From positions 1 through 33,586 of the forward strand of contig NZ_NNRK01000016.1 of NCBI RefSeq assembly GCF_002252475.1: a stretch of 33,586 bases of DNA, read 5' to 3'. Below, in pieces: positions 1 through 8,367 of the stretch. Under the pieces are notes generated by a model. It did not search any database and was not told the origin of the DNA. It saw nothing but the letters and a program-made list of their open reading frames with translations. This DNA comes from Brucella rhizosphaerae. Lineage in GTDB: Bacteria > Pseudomonadota > Alphaproteobacteria > Rhizobiales > Rhizobiaceae. Position 1 is the first letter of the stretch. Each line of letters starts with the position of its first letter. Made by a program: the position numbers and the translations under genes.

Positions 1-990
1 GCTTGCCGTTCTCGTTCTCATAAAACTGACCATCAACACCGGCCTGCATGATGAAGGTATTGATGTCCTGATGCAGATCCCCTGCCGTCGAACCGCTTTC
101 CAGCCGGTTATGCGCGCCTTCGACACGACCCCAGATCGCAGCATTTCTGGCGGCGTCAGCCTGTGTTGCCGTCTGTGTTGCCGCCTGTATTGCCGATTGT
201 GTTGTCTGCTGGCCCAGATAGCGATCTCCCACGCGCTGTTGCAAAGTCGACAGATGATTGAGCGCCTGAAGCGTTGCGGTATAGGATTCATAGATAGGTG
301 CTGCCGCACTGTAACGCGGACCCGTTGGCGTTGTCGGGTCAGTCGGATCGGTTGGGTTTGTGGGGTTTGTAGGATTGGTTGGATCAGTCGGATTTGCCTT
401 GGTGTTCTGGCTGACAAGATACCAGTTGCCATCATTGGGACCGGCCTTGCTGTTCTTCTGCAGCGTATAGGCATAGGCCGACGAGGTCATGAGCGCCTGC
501 TGTCCATCCCCGGTGGTGTAATCGCCATTCAATGTAAATGTACCATTCGACTGACCGTTCACATCAACCACCTTGATGCCGTTGACCGTCTGAGCACCAA
601 GACCACCACGATTGTTGACCTGAACCTTGGTGGTTCCTGATGTGTTGCCACCCACCTGAAGCCTGTCGCTTACTGCATTATCGTTGGCCAACACCGTATT
701 GATCGCAAGCGTGCCGCCATTGCCGGTGTAATTACCAGCTATGTTCAGCATGGTTCCGCCGGTGCCGCCAAAGTTAACGGCACCAGAGTTGGAAAGCGCT
801 GCCATATTGGTGGAGAACCCACCCAGATCAATGGCCGAGCCATCAGCCACCGAATAGGCCGATGCTCCGCTGAATGCATCCTGTGCACCCTGAATGAGTT
901 TTGCACCGGCAACGTTGGTATCACCCGAATAGGTGTTTGCGCCGTAAAGTGTCAGAGAGCTGGTGCTGGTCTGACTGAGTGTGAGGCCAA
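1..990 (-). pseudogene. Autotransporter C-terminal half, N-terminus missing
   Basis: The minus strand reads open from about position 990 to the window edge in one frame. It shows passenger motifs typical of autotransporter-associated beta-strand repeats (LTLYGANTYSGDT at about 922-955), an inner-membrane-distal passenger end, a Pro/Asn/Thr/Asp linker, and then the start of a beta-barrel domain (RYLGQQ, IWGRVEGAHNR, AGVDGQFYENENGK) that continues left of the window. There is no start codon, signal peptide or early passenger: the upstream side passes straight into a sigma-factor gene in another frame. I infer a truncated gene whose 5' part was lost by deletion or recombination. If complete it would be a type Va secreted surface protein anchored in the outer membrane. 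Seeing the barrel half depends on sequence outside the window. Confidence 0.8.
318..398 (-). repeat. Pro-Thr-Asn/Asp repeat linker in the autotransporter
   Basis: On the minus strand this stretch encodes a run of NPT and DPT triplets followed by TPTGP. The DNA is correspondingly repetitive (variants of ggttgg, gggttt and gtcgga). Such low-complexity linkers sit between passenger and barrel in Brucella/Ochrobactrum autotransporters and are prone to length change by slippage. Confidence 0.75.
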
Positions 991-1385
991 CCACGCATTC
1001 TGTTGAGCAAGAAAATCTGTCGCGTGCGAACCGGCAAATCGACTATCGTATCTTCCAGACGCTTTAAATCTTCCCGAGCCGATACGATTTGATCGGGAAG
1101 AATAACGGGAGGCGCATACAGCTCTTCTGTCAAACCATCGAGCAGCACTTGCCGTCGCCGTTCAGAGCGGTAATGGCTGATCGCGGCGTATTTCGTGGCT
1201 TTTGAAAGATAGGAAGGTGAAAGGCTCACATGGGCTTTTGCTTTCGCCCAAATTACTGCGAAAACATCCTGCACGACATCAGCCGCGCTAAATGAACTGA
1301 CCTTACGTGTAGCAATGCGCTCCAAACGGCCGCGCTCACTTCTATATAGTGTTTCAAGTTGCTCTGCTTTGGCCTTATCCATCAA
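921..1385 (-). pseudogene. ECF sigma factor (FecI-like), truncated in region 4
   Basis: The first ~130 residues match an extracytoplasmic-function sigma factor. Region 2 is visible as the SAADVVQDVFAVIWAKA block (about residues 33-47) and the YLSKATKYAAISHYRSERRR segment. After a linker comes the beginning of region 4 (residues 111-132, with LPVRTRQIFLLNRMRG). The helix-turn-helix that should follow is absent: from about residue 137 the ORF reads out-of-frame autotransporter DNA to a stop at 921. ECF factors of this class are normally about 165-180 aa and sit next to an anti-sigma fecR gene and a TonB receptor; no fecR is adjacent. The protein probably cannot recognise a -35 element and is taken as non-functional. 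The start is ATG 1385 or the adjacent ATG 1382. Confidence 0.8.
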
Positions 1386-1721
1386 GTATGCCCGCGGCCG
1401 TCACACTTGACCCATCGTCAACGCTTTTCAATATCGGCCTTATGGTGATCGCTTAAATACTGGATTGTTATTATCAAGTTTTAGTTACAAAGAAGTTTCA
1501 CGGCCGTGAGGGTCGGATCGTGTTTACCAACCCGCCTCGGGACCATGGGTCAACAATGTGCTCAGATACCACTATGGGGCATTAGATCCATCATTCGTAG
1601 CCGATTATGCGCACGCATATTTGCCAAACGACAGACATGTGAAAGGTTCACATCAATCCATGATCTGATCTACGACCTGCATCCACTTCCCAGTAACCAC
1701 TGAAGTTCAGCTTGCCTCCGA

Positions 1722-1751
1722 TACGCCATGCCGCCTTCAAAATATGGCGTA
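1722..1751. repeat. Inverted repeat tacgccat / atggcgta
   Basis: Two perfect 8-base arms (1722-1729 and 1744-1751) flank a 14-base spacer. The repeat lies about 55 bases upstream of the -35 element of the operon beginning at 1872. It may be a regulator site or chance; the arms are separated by about 22 bases centre to centre, roughly two helical turns. Confidence 0.4.
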
Positions 1752-1806
1752 CAATCGCTTGCCTAAGGGAAGCAGAGCCGCTGCGTAATATAACGGTGAC
1801 ACGGTA

Positions 1807-1840
1807 TTGACAGGTTGAAATTTGTTGTGTGTTATAACAC
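1807..1840 (+). promoter_or_regulatory. Promoter with overlapping GntR-type operator
   Basis: A consensus -35 element, TTGACA (1807-1812), is followed after 17 bases by TGTTAT (1830-1835) as a plausible -10. The perfect 12-base palindrome GTGTTATAACAC (1829-1840) sits directly over that -10, about 32 bases ahead of ATG 1872. The same palindrome recurs at 13712-13723 in front of a GntR/FCD regulator, so repression by one of the two GntR proteins of this island is the natural reading. The sequence match is observed; the identity of the binding protein is inference. Confidence 0.7.
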
Positions 1841-1871
1841 TCGACAGATTAAGATTTGAACAGGAAGCATT

Positions 1872-3362
1872 ATGACCCATCACGACAGCACGCGCCGACT
1901 AGAGGAGCGGCTCAACGATCTTTCTCTGTTGCGCGACAAGGCGTATATCGCCGGCGAGTGGGTGGATGCCGATAGCGGCGACACAGTGATTGTAATTGAT
2001 CCGGCAACGGGCCTCGAGATCGGTTCCGTGCCGAACATGGGTTCAATCGAGACCCGTCGCGCTATCGAAGCAGCTGAGAAATCCCGTCACGGGTGGGCGG
2101 CGCTGGCTGCCGTCGAACGCGCCATTGTATTGCGACGATGGTTCGACCTGATTGTCGCCAATCTTGCCGATCTTGCAACTATCATGACAGCAGAACAGGG
2201 CAAGCCGCTCGCTGAAAGTCAGGCAGAGATCCGCTATGCCGCATCCTTCGCGGAATGGTTCTCGGAAGAGGCAAAGCGCACATATGGCGACCTGATCCCT
2301 GCTCCACGCGCCCGGTCCCGCATCATGGTCCTCAAACAGCCGATAGGTGTTGTCGCTGCAATCACGCCGTGGAACTTCCCGGCTGCGATGATCACCCGCA
2401 AGTGCGCTCCGGCTTTCGCCGCTGGCTGCTCCGTTGTGGTGAAGCCCTCTGAATTTACGCCTTACTCGGCGCTGGCGCTCGCTGAACTTGCCGAGCGCGC
2501 CGGTATACCGAAGGGTGTTTTTAACATCGTAACCGGTGACGCTGTCGCAATCGGGGGCGAAATGACCTCTAGCCCGATCGTGCGCAAGATCAGTTTTACC
2601 GGTTCAACCCGCGTCGGCAAGCTCCTGCTCGAACAGTCGGCAAATACGGTAAAAAAAGTCGCTATGGAGCTTGGCGGCAATGCCCCACTCATCGTCTTTG
2701 AAGACGCTGATCTTGATGTCGCTGTGCAGGGTGTTCTCAATGCAAAATTTCGCAACACCGGACAAACCTGCATCTGCCCGAACCGCATATATGTGCATGA
2801 CGGCGTCCACGACGCTTTCATCGAACGCCTCTCGACCGCAGTCAGCAAATTGAAGGTCGGCGACGGATTTGTCGATGCTGTGCAACAAGGTCCGCTGATC
2901 AATGAAGCAGCGTTGACGAAGGTGGAACGTCACATCGCGGACGCACTCGGCAAGGGCGCCAAGGTTGTGGTGGGGGGCAAGCGTCACGAACTTGGGCGGA
3001 CTTTCTACGAGCCGACTGTACTGACGAATGTAGACGCTACAATGCTCTTCGAGAGCGAGGAGACCTTTGGCCCTGTTGCCCCGGTACAGCGCTTCTGGGA
3101 CGAGAAAAGTGTCATCAAGGCCGCCAATGCCACGAGCTCCGGCCTCGCTGCTTACATCTTCACCCGCGATCTCGATCGGATGTGGCGGGTTGCCGAACAG
3201 ATTGAATCCGGGATCGTCGGTGTCAATGAAGGCCTCGTGTCGAACGAGGTTGCGCCGTTCGGCGGCATAAAAGAATCCGGTATTGGCCGCGAAGGCTCAA
3301 AGTACGGGATCGAGGAGTTCCTCGAATTGAAATACGTCTGCATTACCCAATCCGAAGCCTGA
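1872..3362 (+). CDS. NAD(P)+-dependent semialdehyde dehydrogenase (GabD family)
   Basis: This 496-aa protein is a full-length aldehyde dehydrogenase of the succinate-semialdehyde dehydrogenase class. Visible landmarks are the PWNFP cofactor-pocket motif (Asn168), KPSE (190-193), FTGSTRVGK (242-250), the general base in MELGGN (Glu266) and the catalytic cysteine in NTGQTCICPNRI (Cys300; the second Cys at 302 is usual in GabD enzymes). It oxidises a short semialdehyde to the acid in the cytoplasm. It is the first gene of the operon, directly behind a palindromic operator, with an aggaag ribosome site 7 bases before ATG. Next to an amino-acid importer, kinase and phospho-lyase it probably oxidises the semialdehyde the lyase releases, for example 2-aminoadipate semialdehyde, rather than serving GABA. 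Family assignment is firm, substrate inferred. Confidence 0.9.
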   Translation: MTHHDSTRRLEERLNDLSLLRDKAYIAGEWVDADSGDTVIVIDPATGLEIGSVPNMGSIETRRAIEAAEKSRHGWAALAAVERAIVLRRWFDLIVANLADLATIMTAEQGKPLAESQAEIRYAASFAEWFSEEAKRTYGDLIPAPRARSRIMVLKQPIGVVAAITPWNFPAAMITRKCAPAFAAGCSVVVKPSEFTPYSALALAELAERAGIPKGVFNIVTGDAVAIGGEMTSSPIVRKISFTGSTRVGKLLLEQSANTVKKVAMELGGNAPLIVFEDADLDVAVQGVLNAKFRNTGQTCICPNRIYVHDGVHDAFIERLSTAVSKLKVGDGFVDAVQQGPLINEAALTKVERHIADALGKGAKVVVGGKRHELGRTFYEPTVLTNVDATMLFESEETFGPVAPVQRFWDEKSVIKAANATSSGLAAYIFTRDLDRMWRVAEQIESGIVGVNEGLVSNEVAPFGGIKESGIGREGSKYGIEEFLELKYVCITQSEA

Positions 3363-3363
3363 C

Positions 3364-3390
3364 GGCCCGTCTGCATAATGCCGATGGGCC
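3364..3390 (+). promoter_or_regulatory. Intercistronic hairpin before the binding-protein gene
   Basis: The arms ggcccgtc (3364-3371) and gatgggcc (3383-3390) can pair over 8 positions with one G-U. There is no T-run, so it is not a good terminator. Hairpins between an enzyme gene and a binding-protein gene often shift mRNA stability in favour of the binding protein; that role here is inference. Confidence 0.45.
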
Positions 3391-3421
3391 TCATATAAAC
3401 ACATAATAAAAGGGGAATAAC

Positions 3422-4465
3422 GTGAAAATCACGAATACTTTGAAACTGGGAATTCTGGCCTGTGCGACCGCACTGATGGGAGCAACGGCCTTTACAGGAG
3501 CCGCACAGGCAGGCAGCGCCCTGGACGCCATCAAGTCACGAGGCACACTCATCTGCGGCGTGGGCCAGGCAGTCCCCGGCTTTTCAGCACCGGCAGCGAA
3601 CGGCGAACTCGCCGGTATCGATATCGACTATTGCAAGTCGATGGCAGCGGCCATTCTCGGCGACTCTTCCAAGGTGACCTATCGTCAGACGTCCTATTCA
3701 GAGCGCTTCGTGCTGCTGTCGTCGGGCGAGATTGACGTTCTTGCTCACGACACGACGACCACGCTTAACCGGGAAGGTGCTCAAAGCGCCCGCTTTACAT
3801 CGCCAAACTATTTTGATGGTTACACCTTCATGGTGCCGAAATCGCTCGGCGTCGACAGCCCGGACAAGCTGGCAGATGCCACAGTTTGCATCTTGCAGGG
3901 CTCGACTTTTGAAGTGAACACTGAGAATTTCTTCAAATCGCGCGGCATGAAATACACACCACTTGTCCTGAGTGCCTGGGAACAGCTTGACGCCGCCTTC
4001 TTTGGAGGCCGGTGTGATGCCTTCGGTGGCAACTACGGCAATCTCGCCGGATCGCGCGCCGGTAACGGCAATGTCGACGACTACATTATTTTCCCGAACT
4101 TCATAACGCTGGAACCCTACGCCCCGGCTGTGAAGAGTGGTGATGAGCAGCTCTTTCTCATAGCTCGCTGGGTTATGTTTGCTCTTGTTGAGGCAGAGCG
4201 CCTCGGTATCACGCAAGCGAATGTCGCAGACCTCGTGAAGAACTCGGTTGATCCGGAAGTTAAGCAAATCTTAGGTGCCACGGCAGGTAACGGCAAAGAT
4301 CTCGGCCTGTCCGATGATTGGGTCGTGAAGATCGTCTCGGCCGTCGGGAACTATGGCGAGAGCTTCGAACGCAACCTTGGAAAGGCTTCGCCCCTCAAGC
4401 TCGACCGCGGTCTCAACGACCTTTGGACGAAGGGTGGCCTCATGTATGCAGCACCGTTACGTTAA
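3422..4465 (+). CDS. Periplasmic amino-acid-binding protein (AapJ/BztA type)
   Basis: This 347-aa protein starts with GTG behind a clear aggggaa site (3411-3417). A Sec signal peptide runs to about residue 30 (cleavage near AQA). The mature protein opens with the family hallmark LDAIKSRGTLICGVGQAVPGFS, has GIDIDYCKSMAAAI, and carries the YSERFVLLSSGEIDVLAHDTTTT block that contacts the alpha-amino and carboxylate groups. Length and motifs match the general L-amino-acid binders AapJ (Rhizobium) and BztA. It delivers ligand to the two permeases that follow. Its genes sit among kinase, phospho-lyase and transaminase genes, so it may be tuned to one hydroxylated amino acid. The stop overlaps the next ATG by one base. 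Confidence 0.92.
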   Translation: MKITNTLKLGILACATALMGATAFTGAAQAGSALDAIKSRGTLICGVGQAVPGFSAPAANGELAGIDIDYCKSMAAAILGDSSKVTYRQTSYSERFVLLSSGEIDVLAHDTTTTLNREGAQSARFTSPNYFDGYTFMVPKSLGVDSPDKLADATVCILQGSTFEVNTENFFKSRGMKYTPLVLSAWEQLDAAFFGGRCDAFGGNYGNLAGSRAGNGNVDDYIIFPNFITLEPYAPAVKSGDEQLFLIARWVMFALVEAERLGITQANVADLVKNSVDPEVKQILGATAGNGKDLGLSDDWVVKIVSAVGNYGESFERNLGKASPLKLDRGLNDLWTKGGLMYAAPLR

Positions 4466-5589
4466 TGCGTAGCGAGCGCCTTCAAAACGCGCTGTTTGTC
4501 GCGGCAGTCATCGCAATCCTTGCGTGGCTGTCGCACAATCTTGCGTCCAACCTCGCCGCCCGCGGTATCAACATCGATTACGGCTACCTCTGGAGCGCCA
4601 CCTCATTCCCAATTGGGGAATCCCTGATTTCTTTCAGTTCGGGCGACAGCTACTTTCGCGCCCTACTGGTCGGGTTTCTCAACACCGTGAAGCTGGCCTT
4701 CGCCGCAATCGTTCTGTCCACGATACTCGGTCTTCTGATTGGCCTCGCAGGGCGTGCGAGCCATCCACAGCTTCGTACACTGGCAAAGACATATATTGAG
4801 GTGACGCGCAACACGCCGCTTCTGCTAATCCTCGTTGTCTGCGCGACTGCTGTACGCGTGCTTCCACCGCCACGTCAGGCATGGAATTTCTGGGACTCAA
4901 TCTTCATCTCGAGCCGTGGCGTCCAGGTGCCGACAGTGCTTGTCGGCGATGCCGGACCAGCACTGATCATTATCACCGTTCTCAGCCTCCTCAGCGGCTA
5001 CACATTCTGGCGTCTCATGGTGCGGAAGCGCAACGAAACGGGCCACTTCTCCCGCCCTGCCACAAGTGGCTTTTTCATCTCCATGGCTGCACTCGCGGGC
5101 GTCGTCATATATGCACTTGGCTGGGGCGAGATTGAGAAACCGGCGCTCACAGGCTTCAATTTTCGTGGGGGCATGGGCATGACGCCGGAATACATCGCGA
5201 TGTTGGCCGGCCTCTCATTCTATACATCAGGGTTCATCGCCGAGATCGTGCGGGGAAGCCTTGCAGCCCTGCCAAAAGGCCAGTCAGAAGCAGCCAGCTC
5301 ACTGGGGCTCAGCCCCATGCTGACACTCTATCTGGTTCTGGCTCCGCAAGCAGTGCGGCTCATGCTGCCGCCGCTGGCCAATCAGTATCTCAACGCGATC
5401 AAGAACACGACGCTGGCTGTTCTCATCGGCTATCCGGACTTGGTTTCCGTGGGTAACACTGCACTCAACCAGACCGGACGAGCTATCGAAACTGTCTCCA
5501 TCTATCTGCTGATATACCTCACGCTCAGTCTGCTGACCTCTGCGGTCATCCGATGGCTGGAAAAGCGCGCACAATTGGTGAAATCATGA
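4465..5589 (+). CDS. Amino-acid ABC transporter permease (AapQ type)
   Basis: A 374-aa inner-membrane permease. It has an N-terminal membrane segment, then the YGYLWSATSFPIGESLI block typical of AapQ/BztB, several further hydrophobic helices, and the cytoplasmic EAA loop (EIVRGSLAALPKGQSEAASSLGL, about residues 256-278) that docks on the ATPase. I chose ATG 4465 because it overlaps the binding-protein stop (taATG); the longer frame beginning at 4318 would lie inside the previous gene. It pairs with the next gene to form the transport channel. The stop overlaps the next start as ATGA, indicating translational coupling. Confidence 0.9.
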   Translation: MRSERLQNALFVAAVIAILAWLSHNLASNLAARGINIDYGYLWSATSFPIGESLISFSSGDSYFRALLVGFLNTVKLAFAAIVLSTILGLLIGLAGRASHPQLRTLAKTYIEVTRNTPLLLILVVCATAVRVLPPPRQAWNFWDSIFISSRGVQVPTVLVGDAGPALIIITVLSLLSGYTFWRLMVRKRNETGHFSRPATSGFFISMAALAGVVIYALGWGEIEKPALTGFNFRGGMGMTPEYIAMLAGLSFYTSGFIAEIVRGSLAALPKGQSEAASSLGLSPMLTLYLVLAPQAVRLMLPPLANQYLNAIKNTTLAVLIGYPDLVSVGNTALNQTGRAIETVSIYLLIYLTLSLLTSAVIRWLEKRAQLVKS

Positions 5590-6665
5590 GTGAAGTTACC
5601 ACAGCACTCCCTCGTCCTTCGAATGGCGGCGTCTCAGGCTGGCTCCGCCCCTATTTTCATCCGTGGACGCATGCCCTGCTAACGCTGATCATCACTGGCA
5701 GTCTTCTGTACCTCTTTTCACGCTTCTATCAGTGGGCAGTCACCGATGCCGTCTTCGGGAAAGCCTCGCCAGAAACCTGTCGCGCCGCGGCCGGTGCCTG
5801 TTGGGCGTTCCTGAACGAGCGTTATCACATCATCCTCTTCGGCAGCTATCCGATCGATCAGTATTGGCGCCCGACGCTTGCGGTCGTATTGGTACTCACC
5901 ATCCTCATCCTCAGTGGGTTCCGGCGCTTCTGGAAACCGGCGCTCGCACTGGCCTGGATTGTGGTCATGGTGATCAGCCTGATCCTTATGAGCGGAGGCA
6001 TCTTCGGTCTGCCTTCTGTATCAACGAGCCGTTGGGGTGGTTTGCCGCTCACCGTTGGTCTTTCAGCTTTTGGAATCGTGCTCGCACTTCCACTGTCGAT
6101 CCTAATCGTGCTCGGTCGCCAATCGAAGGCGGCAGTCATCCGGCGCTTCTGCTCGCTGTATGTTGAGATCGTGCGCGGGCTGCCGCTGATCGCTGTGCTG
6201 TTCATTGCATCGACCATGCTTCCTTTCCTTCTGCCCGGCGGCAACCTCGTCGACAACATTTTGCGGGCGCAGGTGGCGCTGATCCTGTTCCAGGCGGCCT
6301 ACCTCGCAGAGGCGATACGCAGCGGTCTAGAAGCCGTGCCGCGCGGACAGTCGGAAGCGGGGCGCAGCCTTGGCCTTTCCAGCGGCCTGATCTCGCGCCT
6401 TATCGTGTTGCCGCAGGCATTTCGTATTGCTCTTCCCGCAATTATCAACACTTTCATCGAGTCCATCAAGGACACCACACTGATCAGCATCATTGGCCTC
6501 ATCGACGTGCTCGGCGGAGCCCGCGGCGCGATTGCCGACGGTGCCTGGCTTGGCTTCTATCGTGAGGCCTATCTCGTCGTTGGCGGCGCATTCTTCATGT
6601 TCTGCTTCATCCTTTCCCTTCATTCCCGACGCCTTGAGCGGGAATTTGCCAACGAGAGGCGATGA
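5586..6665 (+). CDS. Amino-acid ABC transporter permease (AapM type)
   Basis: A 359-aa membrane protein and the second channel subunit. The segment between the first helices, with CRAAAGACWAFLNERYHIILFG and YPIDQYWRP (about residues 68-107), is characteristic of AapM/BztC. The EAA loop is at about 248-270 (EAIRSGLEAVPRGQSEAGRSLGL). ATG 5586 overlaps the previous stop as ATGA; a start at 5553 lies inside the upstream gene and is rejected. Its own stop is again in ATGA overlap with the regulator gene, so permeases, regulator, kinase and lyase are translated as a coupled chain. Confidence 0.9.
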   Translation: MSEVTTALPRPSNGGVSGWLRPYFHPWTHALLTLIITGSLLYLFSRFYQWAVTDAVFGKASPETCRAAAGACWAFLNERYHIILFGSYPIDQYWRPTLAVVLVLTILILSGFRRFWKPALALAWIVVMVISLILMSGGIFGLPSVSTSRWGGLPLTVGLSAFGIVLALPLSILIVLGRQSKAAVIRRFCSLYVEIVRGLPLIAVLFIASTMLPFLLPGGNLVDNILRAQVALILFQAAYLAEAIRSGLEAVPRGQSEAGRSLGLSSGLISRLIVLPQAFRIALPAIINTFIESIKDTTLISIIGLIDVLGGARGAIADGAWLGFYREAYLVVGGAFFMFCFILSLHSRRLEREFANERR

Positions 6666-7369
6666 ACATGGACAACGGAGAAATCGCGCTGACAGACGAT
6701 GGCCACGTGCAGACCTACAAAACGCTCGTCCAGGACACACTCAATGAACAGATCTATCAGCAGATCAAAGAGAAGCTGATTATCGGGGAGTTCCGCCCCG
6801 GTGACCGGCTTGTGCTGCGCAATCTCTCAGCAGCGCTGGGTACAAGCGTCGTTCCTGTCCGCGACGCACTTCAGAAGCTCGAAAGCCTCGGTGCTCTGCG
6901 ACTTGAGCGCACCTTCATCGTTCCGCGCCTGACAATCGCCGAACTCACAGAGATCCGGGACATCCGCGTGGCGCTTGAAGGTCTTTCTGCGGCCCGTGCT
7001 GCGTGGGCTTCAACACCCGAAAGTCTCGCAGGTTTGCGGGTTCATTTCGATGCGATGACAGAGGCTGCACGCGGCAACGACACCAGCCGGTTCCTGCGCG
7101 CGAATGCCCGCTTTCACCTGCACATCGCGGACATGAGCAACTCTCCCATCCTACGCGATATGATTGAGCCACTCTGGCTGAGGATGGGCCCCTCCGTACG
7201 CCTTGCCAAAGCCGAGCCCGGCAAGCTGATAAACGCCATTCCCGATCACGAGATTGCGATCACTGCCATCGCGTCCGGGGATGCAACCGCCGCGCGCAAG
7301 GCAATCGTCTCTGACGTCGTTAACTGTTTCGGCATTCTGGCTGAAGCCTCTCAGGAGACCGTCAGATGA
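6662..7369 (+). CDS. GntR-family transcriptional regulator, FCD (FadR) subfamily
   Basis: A 235-aa regulator. The N-terminal winged helix (about residues 22-85) has IYQQIKEKLIIGEFRPGDRL and LGTSVVPVRDALQKLESLGAL, the GntR recognition region. The C-terminal all-helical FCD effector domain (about 93-225) carries the usual metal/ligand residues: Asp in EIRDIRVALEG, and His in FHLHIADMS and PDHEIAITAI. It probably senses the imported substrate or an intermediate and binds the GTGTTATAACAC palindromes. It is unusual in being inside the operon rather than divergent from it, and it is clearly paralogous to the regulator at 13796. A second ATG two codons downstream (6668) is also possible. Confidence 0.9.
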   Translation: MNMDNGEIALTDDGHVQTYKTLVQDTLNEQIYQQIKEKLIIGEFRPGDRLVLRNLSAALGTSVVPVRDALQKLESLGALRLERTFIVPRLTIAELTEIRDIRVALEGLSAARAAWASTPESLAGLRVHFDAMTEAARGNDTSRFLRANARFHLHIADMSNSPILRDMIEPLWLRMGPSVRLAKAEPGKLINAIPDHEIAITAIASGDATAARKAIVSDVVNCFGILAEASQETVR

Positions 7370-8367
7370 TGGCGCCACTGAGCACTACGCAAGCGCAAAC
7401 CCTTACATTGCAACATTTCGGCATCAGCGGCCAAGTCACCGAACTTGGCGGTGAACGCACCCAGAATTTCCTTATCCGCACGGTTGACGGTAGCGGCTTC
7501 ACGTTAAAGGTTTCAGACCCGCTGGAAAGTCTCGATGGTGTAGAGCTCGAAAGTGCGGCTCTTCTCCATATTGAAAGCGTCGCACCAGAAATCACAGCTC
7601 CCCGCGTTGTCCAGGCTCTCGACGGTGAGTGATCCATCTTCTTCGGAGTGGAAGATGGTCGGTATTTGCGGTTACTCACCTATATCGAAGGTACGCCGCT
7701 TTCTCATGTCGGGGCTCCAACCAGCACGCTACGAAGTGCCATCGGGCAAGCAGTCGCCAACCTTGATACTGTTCTGGCAGGCTTTGACCATCCCTATGCA
7801 AGCAAGCGCGACCTCATCTGGGATGTCAAGAACCTCAACCGCCTGCGGCCACACCTCGCCTTGATTAACGTGCACCGTCGTCCGCTGGCGGAGGCAATGC
7901 TCGACCGGTTCGAGGCGGTGGCAGGCCCAAAACTTGCCCAGCTGCCCGCGCAGGCAGTGCACAGCGACATGAATGGTCAGAATATCCTCATCGACGGTGA
8001 ACGCCTGGCCGGCTTCATCGATTTCGGCGATCTCGTCCATGCGCCTCGCCTTGTCGATCTTGCCGGCGTAGCCCTGCTGCAGATGCATGGCGGAGAGAAC
8101 GACCTGCTGGATGTTGCAGACATTGTGACCGTCTATAACGAGATCACGCCGTTGACCGATCTGGAAATCGAGCTGCTGCCGGAATTCATGATTGGCCGCT
8201 GTGTCATCAATGTCCTTGTGACCGAATTTCTGGCGGACCGTGCCCCGGCTAACCGCACTTATATCATGAAGAACAACCCTGGCTCCTGGAAGCGATTGGA
8301 GCGACTGTCAATCTTGTTGCAAAATCCGTTCAGGAGCCCTCTCCAGAAACGAAGGCACACGCCATGA
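7366..8367 (+). pseudogene. APH-fold kinase (hydroxylysine-kinase-like), interrupted by in-frame TGA
   Basis: One reading frame of 334 codons encodes an aminoglycoside-phosphotransferase-fold kinase but is broken by TGA at codon 89 (7630-7632). Upstream of the stop is the N-lobe, with ATP-binding Lys48 in FTLKVSD and Glu62. Downstream is the C-lobe, with the catalytic loop HSDMNGQNIL (His199, Asp201, Asn206) and the metal-binding GFIDFGD motif. The frame is identical on both sides, so a single base change explains the break. The gene starts in ATGA overlap with the regulator and ends in ATGA overlap with the phospho-lyase. The APH family includes human hydroxylysine kinase (HYKK/AGPHD1), and its pairing with an AGXT2L-type enzyme suggests this function. 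Restart at GTG 7648 would give only the C-lobe, so kinase activity is expected to be lost unless the TGA is a sequence error or read through. Confidence 0.8.
7630..7632 (+). other. In-frame TGA inside the kinase gene
   Basis: The codon series reads gac ggt gag TGA tcc atc ttc ttc. Homologous kinase sequence continues in the same frame on both sides. No selenocysteine insertion element was recognised and Sec is not expected in this family. The likely ancestral codon is CGA, GGA or TGG. Confidence 0.85.

Larger units (their letters stand above)
1386..1871. other. Intergenic region with divergent control sequences
   Basis: This gap of about 490 bases lies between the sigma remnant (minus) and the aldehyde dehydrogenase (plus). 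It holds an 8-bp-arm inverted repeat (1722-1751) and the promoter/operator of the plus operon near 1807-1840. A 65-codon open frame at 1506-1703 has no ribosome binding site or recognisable motif and I do not accept it as a gene. Confidence 0.6.

Noticed and set aside
71..640. 189-codon plus-strand open frame
   Set aside because: It is antisense to the autotransporter; its Cys/Arg-rich repeats mirror the PTN/PTD linker and passenger codons.
7630..7632. Selenocysteine codon in the kinase
   Set aside because: No Sec is known in APH-fold kinases and no insertion element was recognised; a nonsense change or sequence error is simpler.
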